Of a stretch of DNA of 64,000 nucleotides, positions 35,439 to 44,379 are shown in pieces; the stretch's first letter is position 1; the number at the start of each line of letters is the position of its first letter. The DNA lies in contig NZ_WHPF01000006.1 in NCBI RefSeq assembly GCF_013106755.1, positions 310,001 through 374,000 of the forward strand, given 5' to 3'. A program made the position numbers and the translations under genes. The DNA comes from Limnovirga soli (GTDB lineage Bacteria; Bacteroidota; Bacteroidia; Chitinophagales; Chitinophagaceae). The notes under the pieces are model-generated. The model made no database searches. It saw only the letters and a program-made list of their open reading frames with translations, and was not told the origin of the DNA.

Positions 35439-35471
35439 TATGGTGCCTGGTTGCGTCGCACACTTGTACTC
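35421..35471 (+). repeat. Dispersed repeat A, copy 12
   Basis: ACCCGGC, spacer, GGTTGCGTCGCACACTTGTA and CT. Inverted with respect to copy 11. Confidence 0.85.
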
Positions 35472-35583
35472 TATAACAATATTGAGCAAAAAACAAGATG
35501 AAAATGTGGCAAATAGCATTTTTATTATTAGTTTTATTTAACTGTTATAACACAGCAAAAAAATCCGTACAATTTTAACCCTG

Positions 35584-37494
35584 ATGACAATTGAAACGCC
35601 ATATATCCTGCTTATTGTAAAAGAAGAGGCGAACCTCTTAGGTGTAAAAGATGCTGTGATAAAGGCAGAAAACAATAGCATTGTTTCGGCATTTCAACAA
35701 TCGCAGGAAGCTTTATCAAAACTGGCAACGGCTAACTTTCATTGTATAATTGTAGACTATAATTTACCAGATGCCAACGGGCTTGATGTGGTAAAGCAAA
35801 TTGTAAAAGCCAATGATCAGGTACCAGTAATTTTATTACTTCCGTTTGAGGATGAAGACATTGCTGATCTGGCTTATATGTATGGTGTTTACGAGGTTTT
35901 TAATATGGATGTAATTTCAAAACCTGTTTTCACCAATGCCATACGCTGGGCGTTAAAATATTATGATGCTACCTATAAAATTCAAAATTCAAAAAAAGCA
36001 GTAGCACAGGCATTAAAGGTAAAAGGCGATTTTCTTAATAACATGAGCCACGAAATAAGAACGCCTATGAATGGCATTATGGGGCTTACTGATATTTTAA
36101 GCGAAACAAAACTTGACAGTCAACAGCAGGAGCTGGTGCTGCTTATTCAACAACAAAGCGAGCATTTATTACATTTATTGAATGATATTCTTGATTTTTC
36201 CAATATACAATCAGGTAAAATAACAGTTGAAAAAAATCCTTTCTTTTTTAGGGAAACCATACAACAGGTTTTGAATGAAATAGCTCCCAAAGCAATAGCC
36301 AAGCAACTTGCTTTTAATGTACAAATTGACGAAACCCTGCCGCAGCAATTTGTTGGCGATGCGCGCCGGCTGCAACAAATTATAGCCAACCTGGCAAGCA
36401 ATGCAGTAAAATTTACTGAAAAAGGAAGTGTAGAAGTTAAGATAAATGCAGTTAGCAGGCAATCTGATTTTTATATTGTTGACATAGTGATTACCGATAC
36501 AGGAATTGGCATAGAACCCGGTTTAAAAGAAGCCATTTTTGAAAGTTTTAATCAGGGCAACAATGAAAAGAACCGAAAATACACAGGTATTGGTTTAGGG
36601 CTTAGTATTACCAGCATTTTGGTAAATTCTATGGCGGGTAAAATTATGGTAGAAACTACACCAGGTAAGGGCGCCATGTTTGTTGTAAGGCTACCCCTAT
36701 CTGTATACGATGCTGCTGATTTGGCTAACAGGGAAACTAATGACAACAGTAAAACCGGCAAACTATCATCACTACATGTGCTTATTGCCGAGGATAATGA
36801 AATAAACCAATTGCAGTTAAAGTACCTAATGAAAAAATGGGATATTACCACCAGTATTGCCAATAACGGGCTGGAAGCGCTTGCCCTTTTAGAAAAGGAA
36901 CAATTTAACCTGGTGCTTATGGATATTCAAATGCCCGAAATGGATGGTTATACCGCAACAGCAGCTATTCGAAAAACCTATAATAAAAAAAGGCTCCCGG
37001 TAATAGCAATGACGGCCAATGCCTTTTTGATAGACGAAAGCAAATGCCTTGAAGCAGGCATGAACGATTATATTCTAAAACCCTTTAAACAAACTGAATT
37101 GTATAATAAACTTGCAGAATTTGTAACCATAAATGCCATGGCACCACATGAATCTTCAATTGACATAGATAATATAACTCCTGATTTAAAAATGATCAAG
37201 GAAATTGCGGATGGCAATGAAGAATTTGAAAAGGAGATGATCAATATGTTTAAAACTATTGTACCTCCGGAACTGGAAAAGCTGGGGAATGCTATTGAAA
37301 AGGCCGATTATACTACTATCCGCTCATTATCACATAAATTAAAATCTTCAATTGGCATGATGGGGCTTGACGTATTGTTAAAACCCTTAAGTATTATGGA
37401 AGCAAAGGCCAAAGATCAGATTGACCTTGATATTATTACCCAATATTTTAAAACAATTGAAAGTGCGTGTACGAATGTTATAAATAAATTATAG
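35584..37494 (+). CDS. Cytosolic hybrid histidine kinase (REC-HisKA-HATPase-REC-HPt)
   Basis: This 636-aa protein has no membrane helix. The N-terminal receiver (about 1-120) has an unusual acidic pocket (LLIVKEEAN) but keeps the Asp in CIIVDYNLPD and a Lys near 115. HisKA (about 145-210; NNMSHEIRTPMNG), HATPase (about 255-375; NLASNAVKFTEKG, DTGIGI, GIGLGLSI), a canonical receiver (about 400-515; IAEDNEIN, LVLMDIQMPEMDGY, KPF) and an HPt domain (about 540-636; LSHKLKSSIGMMG) follow. All parts of a phosphorelay are in one chain. Input probably comes through the first receiver. It precedes the LtaS-like gene by 91 nt and may govern the polysaccharide genes to 46961 (inference). Confidence 0.92.
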   Translation: MTIETPYILLIVKEEANLLGVKDAVIKAENNSIVSAFQQSQEALSKLATANFHCIIVDYNLPDANGLDVVKQIVKANDQVPVILLLPFEDEDIADLAYMYGVYEVFNMDVISKPVFTNAIRWALKYYDATYKIQNSKKAVAQALKVKGDFLNNMSHEIRTPMNGIMGLTDILSETKLDSQQQELVLLIQQQSEHLLHLLNDILDFSNIQSGKITVEKNPFFFRETIQQVLNEIAPKAIAKQLAFNVQIDETLPQQFVGDARRLQQIIANLASNAVKFTEKGSVEVKINAVSRQSDFYIVDIVITDTGIGIEPGLKEAIFESFNQGNNEKNRKYTGIGLGLSITSILVNSMAGKIMVETTPGKGAMFVVRLPLSVYDAADLANRETNDNSKTGKLSSLHVLIAEDNEINQLQLKYLMKKWDITTSIANNGLEALALLEKEQFNLVLMDIQMPEMDGYTATAAIRKTYNKKRLPVIAMTANAFLIDESKCLEAGMNDYILKPFKQTELYNKLAEFVTINAMAPHESSIDIDNITPDLKMIKEIADGNEEFEKEMINMFKTIVPPELEKLGNAIEKADYTTIRSLSHKLKSSIGMMGLDVLLKPLSIMEAKAKDQIDLDIITQYFKTIESACTNVINKL

Positions 37495-37585
37495 TATATT
37501 TAATAAAAAATCCGTTATCCAAACTTTGTTGCAGGTGAACCTTTTGCTTTAGCAACATATCAATCATCCAAACAATATCCAATCT

Positions 37586-39637
37586 ATGAAAGAAGTTATC
37601 ACCACAAAACCAACTTTCATTTCCAAATTTAAAAATTCTCTTATTGCTTTTTCGGGTATTTCTATGGTTTGGCTATTACTATTACTGCTACTAAGTATGT
37701 ACGAAATAGTGCTAAACACCGTTAACAACGATCTTAACAATGAAGCATTTTATGTAATTGTTGCCAGCATATTTAATGCTACACTTTTTTGGCTAAAATG
37801 TTATAGTGTTTTATACCTAATATTTGTTTTTGTACATTACTTTTCCAGTCGCCTTGCTTATACCATTATCAGCATCTGCCTCATCCTTTTAACTATCGGG
37901 CAAATTTCATTAATCAAATATTTCAACACGGCGTTCGTTCCTTTAGGTGCGGATTTGTTTGGATATTCTGCAGCAGATATACAGCAAACAGTTGGTGCAT
38001 CTGGTAGTCTAAATTTCACATATATCTTAACCGTTCTTATAGCAATAGCATTAGTTATAATAGGGTTAAAGAAAGCAAAACACAGGTTTTCCTTATCATT
38101 TAAACCAGCACTATTCTTACTGCTAATTTCCCTACTATATGTATTTTCCAATATCAGGCCAACTCCATTCCAGTCAATTTTAAAAACCGAATTCACTAAA
38201 AATCTTTCCGTAAACAAAGACGATTACTTTCTTTCTACTACCTTCCAACATTTCTTTACCTCTGCCGATGAAGATGCAGCAATTTTTGCGCAAAGCTATA
38301 CCGGTGGCTACTTCGCATCAGAATCTGAAAATGGAAAATTCTCCTATGTTGATGAAGAAAATTATCCCTTTTTACATAAAGAAACCACCAGCGATGTATT
38401 AAGCCCCTTTATAAACAAAGGCGAAACACCACCCAATATCGTTATCATACTGGTAGAAGGTTTAGGCCGGGCATTTGCCAATGATGGTGCCTATCTGGGT
38501 AATTTCACGCCATTTTTAGATTCATTATCAAATCAAAGCCTTTACTGGAAAAACTTTGTAAGCCAGGGGGGCAGAACATTTGCAGTACTTCCCTCAATAC
38601 TTGGCTCATTGCCTTTTGCCAAAAACGGTTTTAATGAATTAGGTAATAATATGCCTAACCATCTATCCCTTATAAGTCTTTTAAAACTTAATGGCTACAA
38701 TTCCGCATTTTATTATGGTGGCGATGCACACTTTGACAACATGAGCTTATTTCTCCAAAAAAATGGAATTGGGGCTGTGAATGATGAAGCAACTTTTCCT
38801 AAAACATATGCAAAAATGCCAGCTTCATCAGAAGGCTTTACCTGGGGCTATGGGGATGAGAATCTGTTCAAACGATATATGGAATTGCACGATAATGCCA
38901 ACAATACCAAACCCAATCTTGATATTCTTTTAACGGTTTCTATGCATAGCCCGTTTCTTATAAACAACCCCGACACCTATTATAAACTTTTTGAACAAAG
39001 GCTAAAACAACAACAATTTTCCGATCAGGAAATGGACAATTACCGTAAATACAAAGCACAGTATGCCAGTATAATGTATACCGATAAGGCATTACAACAA
39101 TTCTTTAGCGCCTATAAAACCAAAAAAGAATATAACAATACCATCTTTGTCATTACCGGCGACCACCGTATGCCCGAAATTCCTATCAGTTCTAAAATAG
39201 ATCGTTATCATGTGCCGTTAATTATATATTCGCCACTATTAAAAAGAACAGCCACCTTTTCATCCATTTCTGCACATGTAGATATTACCCCTTCCCTATT
39301 GGCTTTTTTACACAGCAATTATAATTTTAAACAACCCACACTTACCTCCTGGCTTGGCACAGGTTTAGATACTTCCAGGCAATTCGCAAACAATCATCAG
39401 TATGCATTAATGCAAACCAAAAACGATTTACTTGATTATATAGAAGGTAATTTTCATTTAAACGAAGGCAACCTTTTTAGCCTGTCAGAAAATATGAATG
39501 AAAGTGCTTCAACAAATGCAGAAAATCAAAATAAACTTCAAACCGATTTTAGTTTATTCAAAAGCAAAAACAATAAAATCACGAATGGCGCCAAATTAAT
39601 TCCAGATTCAATTTACAACACCTATTTTCCACACTAG
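37586..39637 (+). CDS. LtaS/OpgB-like phosphoglycerol or phosphoethanolamine transferase
   Basis: This 683-aa inner-membrane enzyme has about five N-terminal helices (about 20-195) and a periplasmic sulfatase-fold domain (about 285-600). Catalytic marks are NIVIILVEGLG (metal Glu), SQGGRTFAVLPSILGS (Thr nucleophile), MHSPF and ITGDHRMPEIP (metal Asp-His). LtaS-type enzymes transfer phosphoglycerol or phosphoethanolamine from a phospholipid to a glycan or lipid. Gram-negative Bacteroidota have no lipoteichoic acid, so it more likely decorates a surface glycan or lipid A. It lies between a hybrid kinase and a polysaccharide export porin gene. Confidence 0.88.
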   Translation: MKEVITTKPTFISKFKNSLIAFSGISMVWLLLLLLLSMYEIVLNTVNNDLNNEAFYVIVASIFNATLFWLKCYSVLYLIFVFVHYFSSRLAYTIISICLILLTIGQISLIKYFNTAFVPLGADLFGYSAADIQQTVGASGSLNFTYILTVLIAIALVIIGLKKAKHRFSLSFKPALFLLLISLLYVFSNIRPTPFQSILKTEFTKNLSVNKDDYFLSTTFQHFFTSADEDAAIFAQSYTGGYFASESENGKFSYVDEENYPFLHKETTSDVLSPFINKGETPPNIVIILVEGLGRAFANDGAYLGNFTPFLDSLSNQSLYWKNFVSQGGRTFAVLPSILGSLPFAKNGFNELGNNMPNHLSLISLLKLNGYNSAFYYGGDAHFDNMSLFLQKNGIGAVNDEATFPKTYAKMPASSEGFTWGYGDENLFKRYMELHDNANNTKPNLDILLTVSMHSPFLINNPDTYYKLFEQRLKQQQFSDQEMDNYRKYKAQYASIMYTDKALQQFFSAYKTKKEYNNTIFVITGDHRMPEIPISSKIDRYHVPLIIYSPLLKRTATFSSISAHVDITPSLLAFLHSNYNFKQPTLTSWLGTGLDTSRQFANNHQYALMQTKNDLLDYIEGNFHLNEGNLFSLSENMNESASTNAENQNKLQTDFSLFKSKNNKITNGAKLIPDSIYNTYFPH

Positions 39638-39700
39638 CATTAGTTCAGTTTAATAAGTTTAATAAAATAAAATTATTGCATAAGCAGCAGTGCATATGGC

Positions 39701-39725
39701 ATCGCCGGTTGTGTCACTCACTTCA
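39701..39725 (+). repeat. Dispersed repeat A, copy 13 (degenerate)
   Basis: CGCCGGTTGTGTCACTCACT: CGCCGG and the TTG.GTC.C skeleton remain, with several changes. It resembles copy 19 closely. Confidence 0.5.
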
Positions 39726-39817
39726 GAGTTCTTCATATATGGCAGCAAAATTGTTTGCAAAAATTACACAGGCATACCCACAATTAACAGGCATTTCAGG
39801 CATAAATGCATTAAATA

Positions 39818-39850
39818 AAAAGGCATTCATATTATTAATGAATGCCTTAA
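39818..39850 (-). terminator. Terminator of the YaiO-like gene
   Basis: Perfect 11-bp stem AAGGCATTCAT/ATGAATGCCTT, loop ATTATTA, followed on the minus strand by TTTTATTT. Confidence 0.83.
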
Positions 39851-39877
39851 ATAAACTGACTATATCTTTAAATATTC

Positions 39878-41131
39878 CTAAAATCTTCTTTGAAATCCAA
39901 CCGCCAGATTGTACTGGTTGCCAAAAGTCTTTGGCAAATATTCCTGATGCGTATAGGCAAAGTTTACAAATAAAATATTCTTCTTTTTTATCGACTTATT
40001 ATACCCAATTGTTGCGCCTTTGGATTTTAATTTATACACATTATTCAATTGTACATTATTTGTTCTGTCATCGGGCGATAAACCTGTACTAAGTAATAAA
40101 TGAAAATAATCATCCACCCCTCCAAAATAATAACGGGTGGTAAAGGCGAATGATTGTGAAATATTGGAATTGCCAGGTGTTATATAAGTCCTGAAATTAA
40201 ACCAATAGCTTTTATAGTATTTACCAATAGAACCTGTGTAAATCCAGGTAGCATTGCTAAAATACAAATACCTGAAACCGGCATCGGCTTCAAAGCTTTT
40301 TGGCAGGTTGGCATATAACGAAAAGCCCGCCCTATACTTTGGAAACACACCTGTGCTATCTGAAAACCCTGCATTTACATAGCTATAAAAAGTTTTAGAA
40401 ATTCTGGGATAAGCATCTACTTCCAATTGTGCAGCACTAGTTTGAAAACGGTAACCATAATTAAACCGCCCAATTATAGATCCTGCTTTACCTCCATGAG
40501 AGTATTGTATGGCTGCTATATGCCAGGCATTGGCAAATTGCTTATCAAAGCCTACGTAATCATATCTAAATCCAATTTTATTTACTGATGCCATCTCTGC
40601 TATACTTTGGGCCAGGGTTCTTGCTTCACTATCCTTAGGGTCAGCTACTAATAAGTTGGTAGTAATGGTGCTTGCTTCTACATATCTTGTGAGTGCGGCC
40701 AATGATTTTGCCTTTTTAAGTTGTAAAATCCTGGAATCGGGATGGTAGTGCAAACCGCTATCACAAATAGCTAATGCCTTTGTAGGGTTATCATTCCAAT
40801 ATTCCAAATCGGCATATGCTGATGAGGCATCTTCATAGTCTGGCTTTTGCTTAAGGGCTTCTTCAAAACAGGTACGGGCACTGTCCAATTTACCAGACCA
40901 TGTATAAACCCTTCCCAGAAAAATACGAATGTCTACATAGGCAGGGCTAATGGCCAATGCCCTATTACTCAGTTCTATTGCCAAAGGATAATCTTTATTA
41001 TCAAAAGCTGCTGATCGGGCTTGAACAAAAAGTTCATCGGATGAGGGTGTGTCCTGAGCTAAAACATTATTTAACGCAACCATTAAACATATAAGCAGCA
41101 AAACACAGGGCAAGATTTTTTTAAATTTCAT
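39878..41131 (-). CDS. YaiO/PgaA-like TPR plus outer-membrane beta-barrel protein
   Basis: This 417-aa protein has a signal peptide (to NNVLAQ). About four TPR helices follow (about 30-170; ALAISPAYVDIRIFLGRVY, FEEALKQKPDYEDASSAYAD). The C-terminal 230 residues alternate polar and aromatic residues as in an outer-membrane barrel and end in Phe (VGFQRRF). This matches the YaiO family. TPR plus barrel is also the plan of PgaA, which exports poly-N-acetylglucosamine. It is divergent from the receiver-to-glycosyltransferase operon at 41702-46961, so it is probably the outer-membrane exit of that polysaccharide system. Confidence 0.88.
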   Translation of the reverse strand: MKFKKILPCVLLLICLMVALNNVLAQDTPSSDELFVQARSAAFDNKDYPLAIELSNRALAISPAYVDIRIFLGRVYTWSGKLDSARTCFEEALKQKPDYEDASSAYADLEYWNDNPTKALAICDSGLHYHPDSRILQLKKAKSLAALTRYVEASTITTNLLVADPKDSEARTLAQSIAEMASVNKIGFRYDYVGFDKQFANAWHIAAIQYSHGGKAGSIIGRFNYGYRFQTSAAQLEVDAYPRISKTFYSYVNAGFSDSTGVFPKYRAGFSLYANLPKSFEADAGFRYLYFSNATWIYTGSIGKYYKSYWFNFRTYITPGNSNISQSFAFTTRYYFGGVDDYFHLLLSTGLSPDDRTNNVQLNNVYKLKSKGATIGYNKSIKKKNILFVNFAYTHQEYLPKTFGNQYNLAVGFQRRF

Positions 41132-41701
41132 TGGATAGCGGATATTATGGGTTATAAGATTAAAGGTAAATATATTTTATATGCTTAAAGGCAAAAACAA
41201 TAACCTAAAAAGCCTTATATTTATTACCCACCTCAGGGTGTGCTAATAATTAACACTAAAACTTCATCAGAACAGATTTGCTTTATTTGAGTATTGATTG
41301 ATTTTTACATATATCATTAGAAATGTGTCCTTTATGAGTAAAAATATGTTCATATTGTACTTATATTCCAGAATATTAAAATAAATTTGGGTATTATATT
41401 ATTAATCCGAAATAATATAAACCGTACTCCAATTCCTATTTGAAAATGAGCCTTGCCCTTATTACTTGCCGGTAATTGCCCATTATATAATTAAGTGTTG
41501 AAGAGTGCGACGCAAGCGGTGCTGCATAGCAATAAAACTGGTGGGTTAATACTTAATTTCTCCAGTGTATACATGCATCATTGATTAGCTTTTGTTGTAT
41601 TTATTTTTTTGAAACAGGCTGTTTAAAATAGGCAGATAAACCCAAAAAATAAATATAACTTTATAGAATATTATTTGTACCCGATTTGCAAACTTTCTAC
41701 T
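41132..41701. other. 570-bp divergent control region of the polysaccharide locus
   Basis: No gene is seen. It is AT-rich, has repeat A copy 14 at 41498 and should hold promoters for both the YaiO-like gene and the receiver operon. The length is unusual for this window and may reflect complex control. Confidence 0.45.
41498..41527 (-). repeat. Dispersed repeat A, copy 14
   Basis: TTGAAGAGTGCGACGCAAGC followed by GGTGCTGC. Confidence 0.83.
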
Positions 41702-42073
41702 ATGAAACTACTTATTGCCGAGGATGATTTAATGCTGGTAAAAGCCATTGAATTTAAACTAAAAAGAGAAGGTTATGACCTTGTTATAGTAAATGATGGC
41801 AGGGAAGCTTTGCTTAAAATAGCATCTGAAAAACCAGACATTATAATCAGTGATATAATGATGCCATTTATAAATGGATTGGAAATCATTAGTACGGTAC
41901 GCAATGATATGAAACTGGACACGCCCATTATAATGCTCACCTCAGTAGGTTTAGAGAAAACAGTTTTAGAAGCTTTTGAACTGGGCGCCGATGATTTTAT
42001 GACAAAACCATTTAGTCCAAATGAACTTGTTGTAAGAATAAGAAAGATTATTACCAGCAGAAAACTACAATAG
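41702..42073 (+). CDS. Single-domain response regulator
   Basis: ATG 41702 (MKLLIAEDD) gives a 123-aa receiver with no output domain. The acidic pocket is AEDD, the phospho-Asp lies in DIIISDIMMPFINGLE, and Thr and Lys are in MLTS and MTKPFSP. It opens the operon that ends with the glycosyltransferase, 47 nt before the phosphatase-like gene. It probably acts by protein contact, perhaps as partner of the HEAT-repeat protein or of the hybrid kinase at 35584. Confidence 0.92.
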   Translation: MKLLIAEDDLMLVKAIEFKLKREGYDLVIVNDGREALLKIASEKPDIIISDIMMPFINGLEIISTVRNDMKLDTPIIMLTSVGLEKTVLEAFELGADDFMTKPFSPNELVVRIRKIITSRKLQ

Positions 42074-42120
42074 AAAGTGTTATACTTTTTAATTATCCAA
42101 TAATACTAATACTAAATCCA

Positions 42121-43242
42121 ATGAATAAAATTAATGCAAAAACCATCCTGCTCTTTATCATCATTGCCGGCCTAACCGGATTTGCGTTGGGCACATTAAC
42201 CTTGTCTTTCCCTATAAGAGCCATTGTGGATTATTGTGTAAGCAACGGCTTAGATAAATCTACACAAGACATGTATGTAAATATTGCTATAATATCTTTT
42301 GTGGTAATAACTTTTGTGTTGTCATTTTTTCTAACTAAAAAAGTATTGCAATCTGGCAAAACATTTTCTATAGCATTGTTTTGTATTTTGCTGTTAGCGA
42401 ATGCCGGAAGTTTATATTACTGGATGAATCCAGCGAAATTTACTAAAGCAACAATGTCGGCTGATTCGGAAAAAACTGGTAATGCCGAGTTCTATTTTGG
42501 CTCGATACCCGATGAAGCATTGTTAAAGGATTTAAAAAGCAAGCATTTTATTGGAATAATTTCATTGTTACACCCGGCTGTTGTGCCTTTTGAGCCCAAA
42601 TTAATAGCAGACGAAAAAGCAATGTGCGCTGCTGTTGGCATTGAATATATATCTGCCCCTATGCTACCCTGGATAAGTGATAACACTTCCTCTTTAAATG
42701 TAATCAAGCAAATTGCAGATTCGGGTAAAGGCAAATATTATGTGCATTGCTATTTGGGAGTAGACAGGGCCAATATGGTAAAGAACTTTATTGCAAAAAA
42801 TACACCGCAGGTAAATATTGTAAACACATTACCTACCAATGCCAGAAAAATAGATGAGATCACTGCTTTTGAAAGAGGTGATATTGTGATGCTGGATAGT
42901 AATGTATATTTCACCCCATATCCTACTGACGAAGAATTTCTTACCTATATTTTAGGCTCTAACATAAATACGGTGGTATCCATACTCAATCCAAAAAATA
43001 TAGAAGATACCGGCTGGATAAACAAAGAGGAAAATTTGATGAAATATTACAAATTCCAGTATGCAAACTTTCCATTTTCAGCTAAACAACCAGATGCAGA
43101 AATTGAAAAAATCATTTCAGATATTGCAGCATTACCAAGACCAGTATTGATACACTCTTTTCTAACCAAATCTCCGGATGCGGCCAAATTTATTGATGTA
43201 TTTCACAAATTAAATTCAGCCAATGTTCCTGCGAAAAATTAG
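42121..43242 (+). CDS. Membrane protein with tandem dual-specificity phosphatase-like domains
   Basis: This 373-aa protein has three hydrophobic helices (about 8-28, 52-72, 82-100). The first phosphatase-like domain (about 120-235) has GSIPDEALLKDLKSKH, then YYVHCYLGVDR: an HCX5R loop with Cys210 and Arg216. A second copy of the fold (about 258-365; VYFTPYPTDEEFLTYILGS, then VLIHSFLTKSPDA) has Ser at the Cys place and no Arg, so it looks inactive. Such a catalytic-plus-pseudo pair is typical of receptor tyrosine phosphatases but is unusual here. It may control phosphorylation in the polysaccharide machine. The 3' end overlaps the next gene by 20 nt. Confidence 0.8.
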   Translation: MNKINAKTILLFIIIAGLTGFALGTLTLSFPIRAIVDYCVSNGLDKSTQDMYVNIAIISFVVITFVLSFFLTKKVLQSGKTFSIALFCILLLANAGSLYYWMNPAKFTKATMSADSEKTGNAEFYFGSIPDEALLKDLKSKHFIGIISLLHPAVVPFEPKLIADEKAMCAAVGIEYISAPMLPWISDNTSSLNVIKQIADSGKGKYYVHCYLGVDRANMVKNFIAKNTPQVNIVNTLPTNARKIDEITAFERGDIVMLDSNVYFTPYPTDEEFLTYILGSNINTVVSILNPKNIEDTGWINKEENLMKYYKFQYANFPFSAKQPDAEIEKIISDIAALPRPVLIHSFLTKSPDAAKFIDVFHKLNSANVPAKN

Positions 43243-44374
43243 AAACTTCTTTATAGTTGTATTGGTTATACTCCCGCTGGTGATGTGGACACTATGGTAT
43301 TTTTCTCCAAAGAAAACCATTAGTGCATTTATTATGGATAAAACTGTTCTGATAGATGAAGGTCTTGAACATAAATGTTTTGATTGGGTGCTTAACTATG
43401 ACCGTTTTGTAAAAAAAGATGGTACTACATATGATAGATCAAAAGACTATTATGGTTTTTTTCCAAAGCCTAAACAAGAATTTGAAATTAAAGATCTTCA
43501 ATCCATCAGCTTGTATTCTATTGATCAGTTATGTAAACAATATGATCTATGCTTTTTTACAGACACATATGGTATTTATAGAAACGAATGGACATCCCAG
43601 GTAAATACCGGCAGCAGATCGGGCTTAATGTATGGTGGGCTTACTGAAAAAGAAATTTACTTTCTGCATAAAATGAAAGAACAAAACAAACTCATTCTTG
43701 CAGAATATAATTTTCTGGCTACACCAACAACTTCAACTATAAAATCCAAAGCCGAAAAGGAATTTGGCATGCGCTGGAGTGGATGGACTGGAAGACATTT
43801 TCAAAATCTGGACACCTTCAACAATCCAGACCTGCCACGCTGGGTAGTTACCAATTATAAAAGACTTCATAATAATACATGGCCTTTTAAACATGGCGGA
43901 ATGGTTTTTAACAATGAAGATGAAACAATTGTAATACTGGAAGAAGAGAAAGATTTGGTTATCCCGGTACCAGAAATTAAAACAAGACCAGATATTATTG
44001 CTGAATTCGATTTGCCTTCAAAAATGCGCTATCCTTATTGGTTTGATATTAATTATTTTTCTCCTGAAAATGAAGCACTGGCTGTTTATGATATTACCAC
44101 CACAAAACGTGGTGATTCATTGTTAAATGCCTATAATATCCCTAAAAAATTTCCGGCTGTTGTTCGAAATAAAACAAATAAACTTTTTTACTATTTTTCG
44201 GGGGATTTTAGTGACAATCCTATTGCCTATAATCTCTCCTACTTTAAAGGAACACCGGCACTAAAATCGTTCTTTTATACTAATGACATTGACGACAGAA
44301 GAAGTTTTTTCTGGAAATATTACCGGCCATTGGTAACTAAAATTGTAAATGATTATTATTTAACCATACAATAG
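43223..44374 (+). CDS. Membrane-anchored protein of unknown function
   Basis: This 383-aa protein has one N-terminal helix (about 8-28) and a large soluble domain, probably periplasmic. Visible features are aromatic-rich stretches, FGMRWSGWTGRHFQNL and a C-terminal FFYTNDIDDRRSFFWKYYRP. I recognise no catalytic motif with confidence; it may be a glycan-modifying or assembly factor. It overlaps the phosphatase-like gene by 20 nt and is followed 5 nt later by the HEAT-repeat gene, so it is a fixed part of this operon. Confidence 0.78.
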   Translation: MFLRKIRNFFIVVLVILPLVMWTLWYFSPKKTISAFIMDKTVLIDEGLEHKCFDWVLNYDRFVKKDGTTYDRSKDYYGFFPKPKQEFEIKDLQSISLYSIDQLCKQYDLCFFTDTYGIYRNEWTSQVNTGSRSGLMYGGLTEKEIYFLHKMKEQNKLILAEYNFLATPTTSTIKSKAEKEFGMRWSGWTGRHFQNLDTFNNPDLPRWVVTNYKRLHNNTWPFKHGGMVFNNEDETIVILEEEKDLVIPVPEIKTRPDIIAEFDLPSKMRYPYWFDINYFSPENEALAVYDITTTKRGDSLLNAYNIPKKFPAVVRNKTNKLFYYFSGDFSDNPIAYNLSYFKGTPALKSFFYTNDIDDRRSFFWKYYRPLVTKIVNDYYLTIQ

Positions 44375-44379
44375 AAAAT

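Noticed and set aside
37586-39637. Lipoteichoic acid synthase in the strict sense
   Set aside because: The active-site residues fit the LtaS-like superfamily, but the organism looks Gram-negative, so a different glycan or lipid acceptor is more likely.
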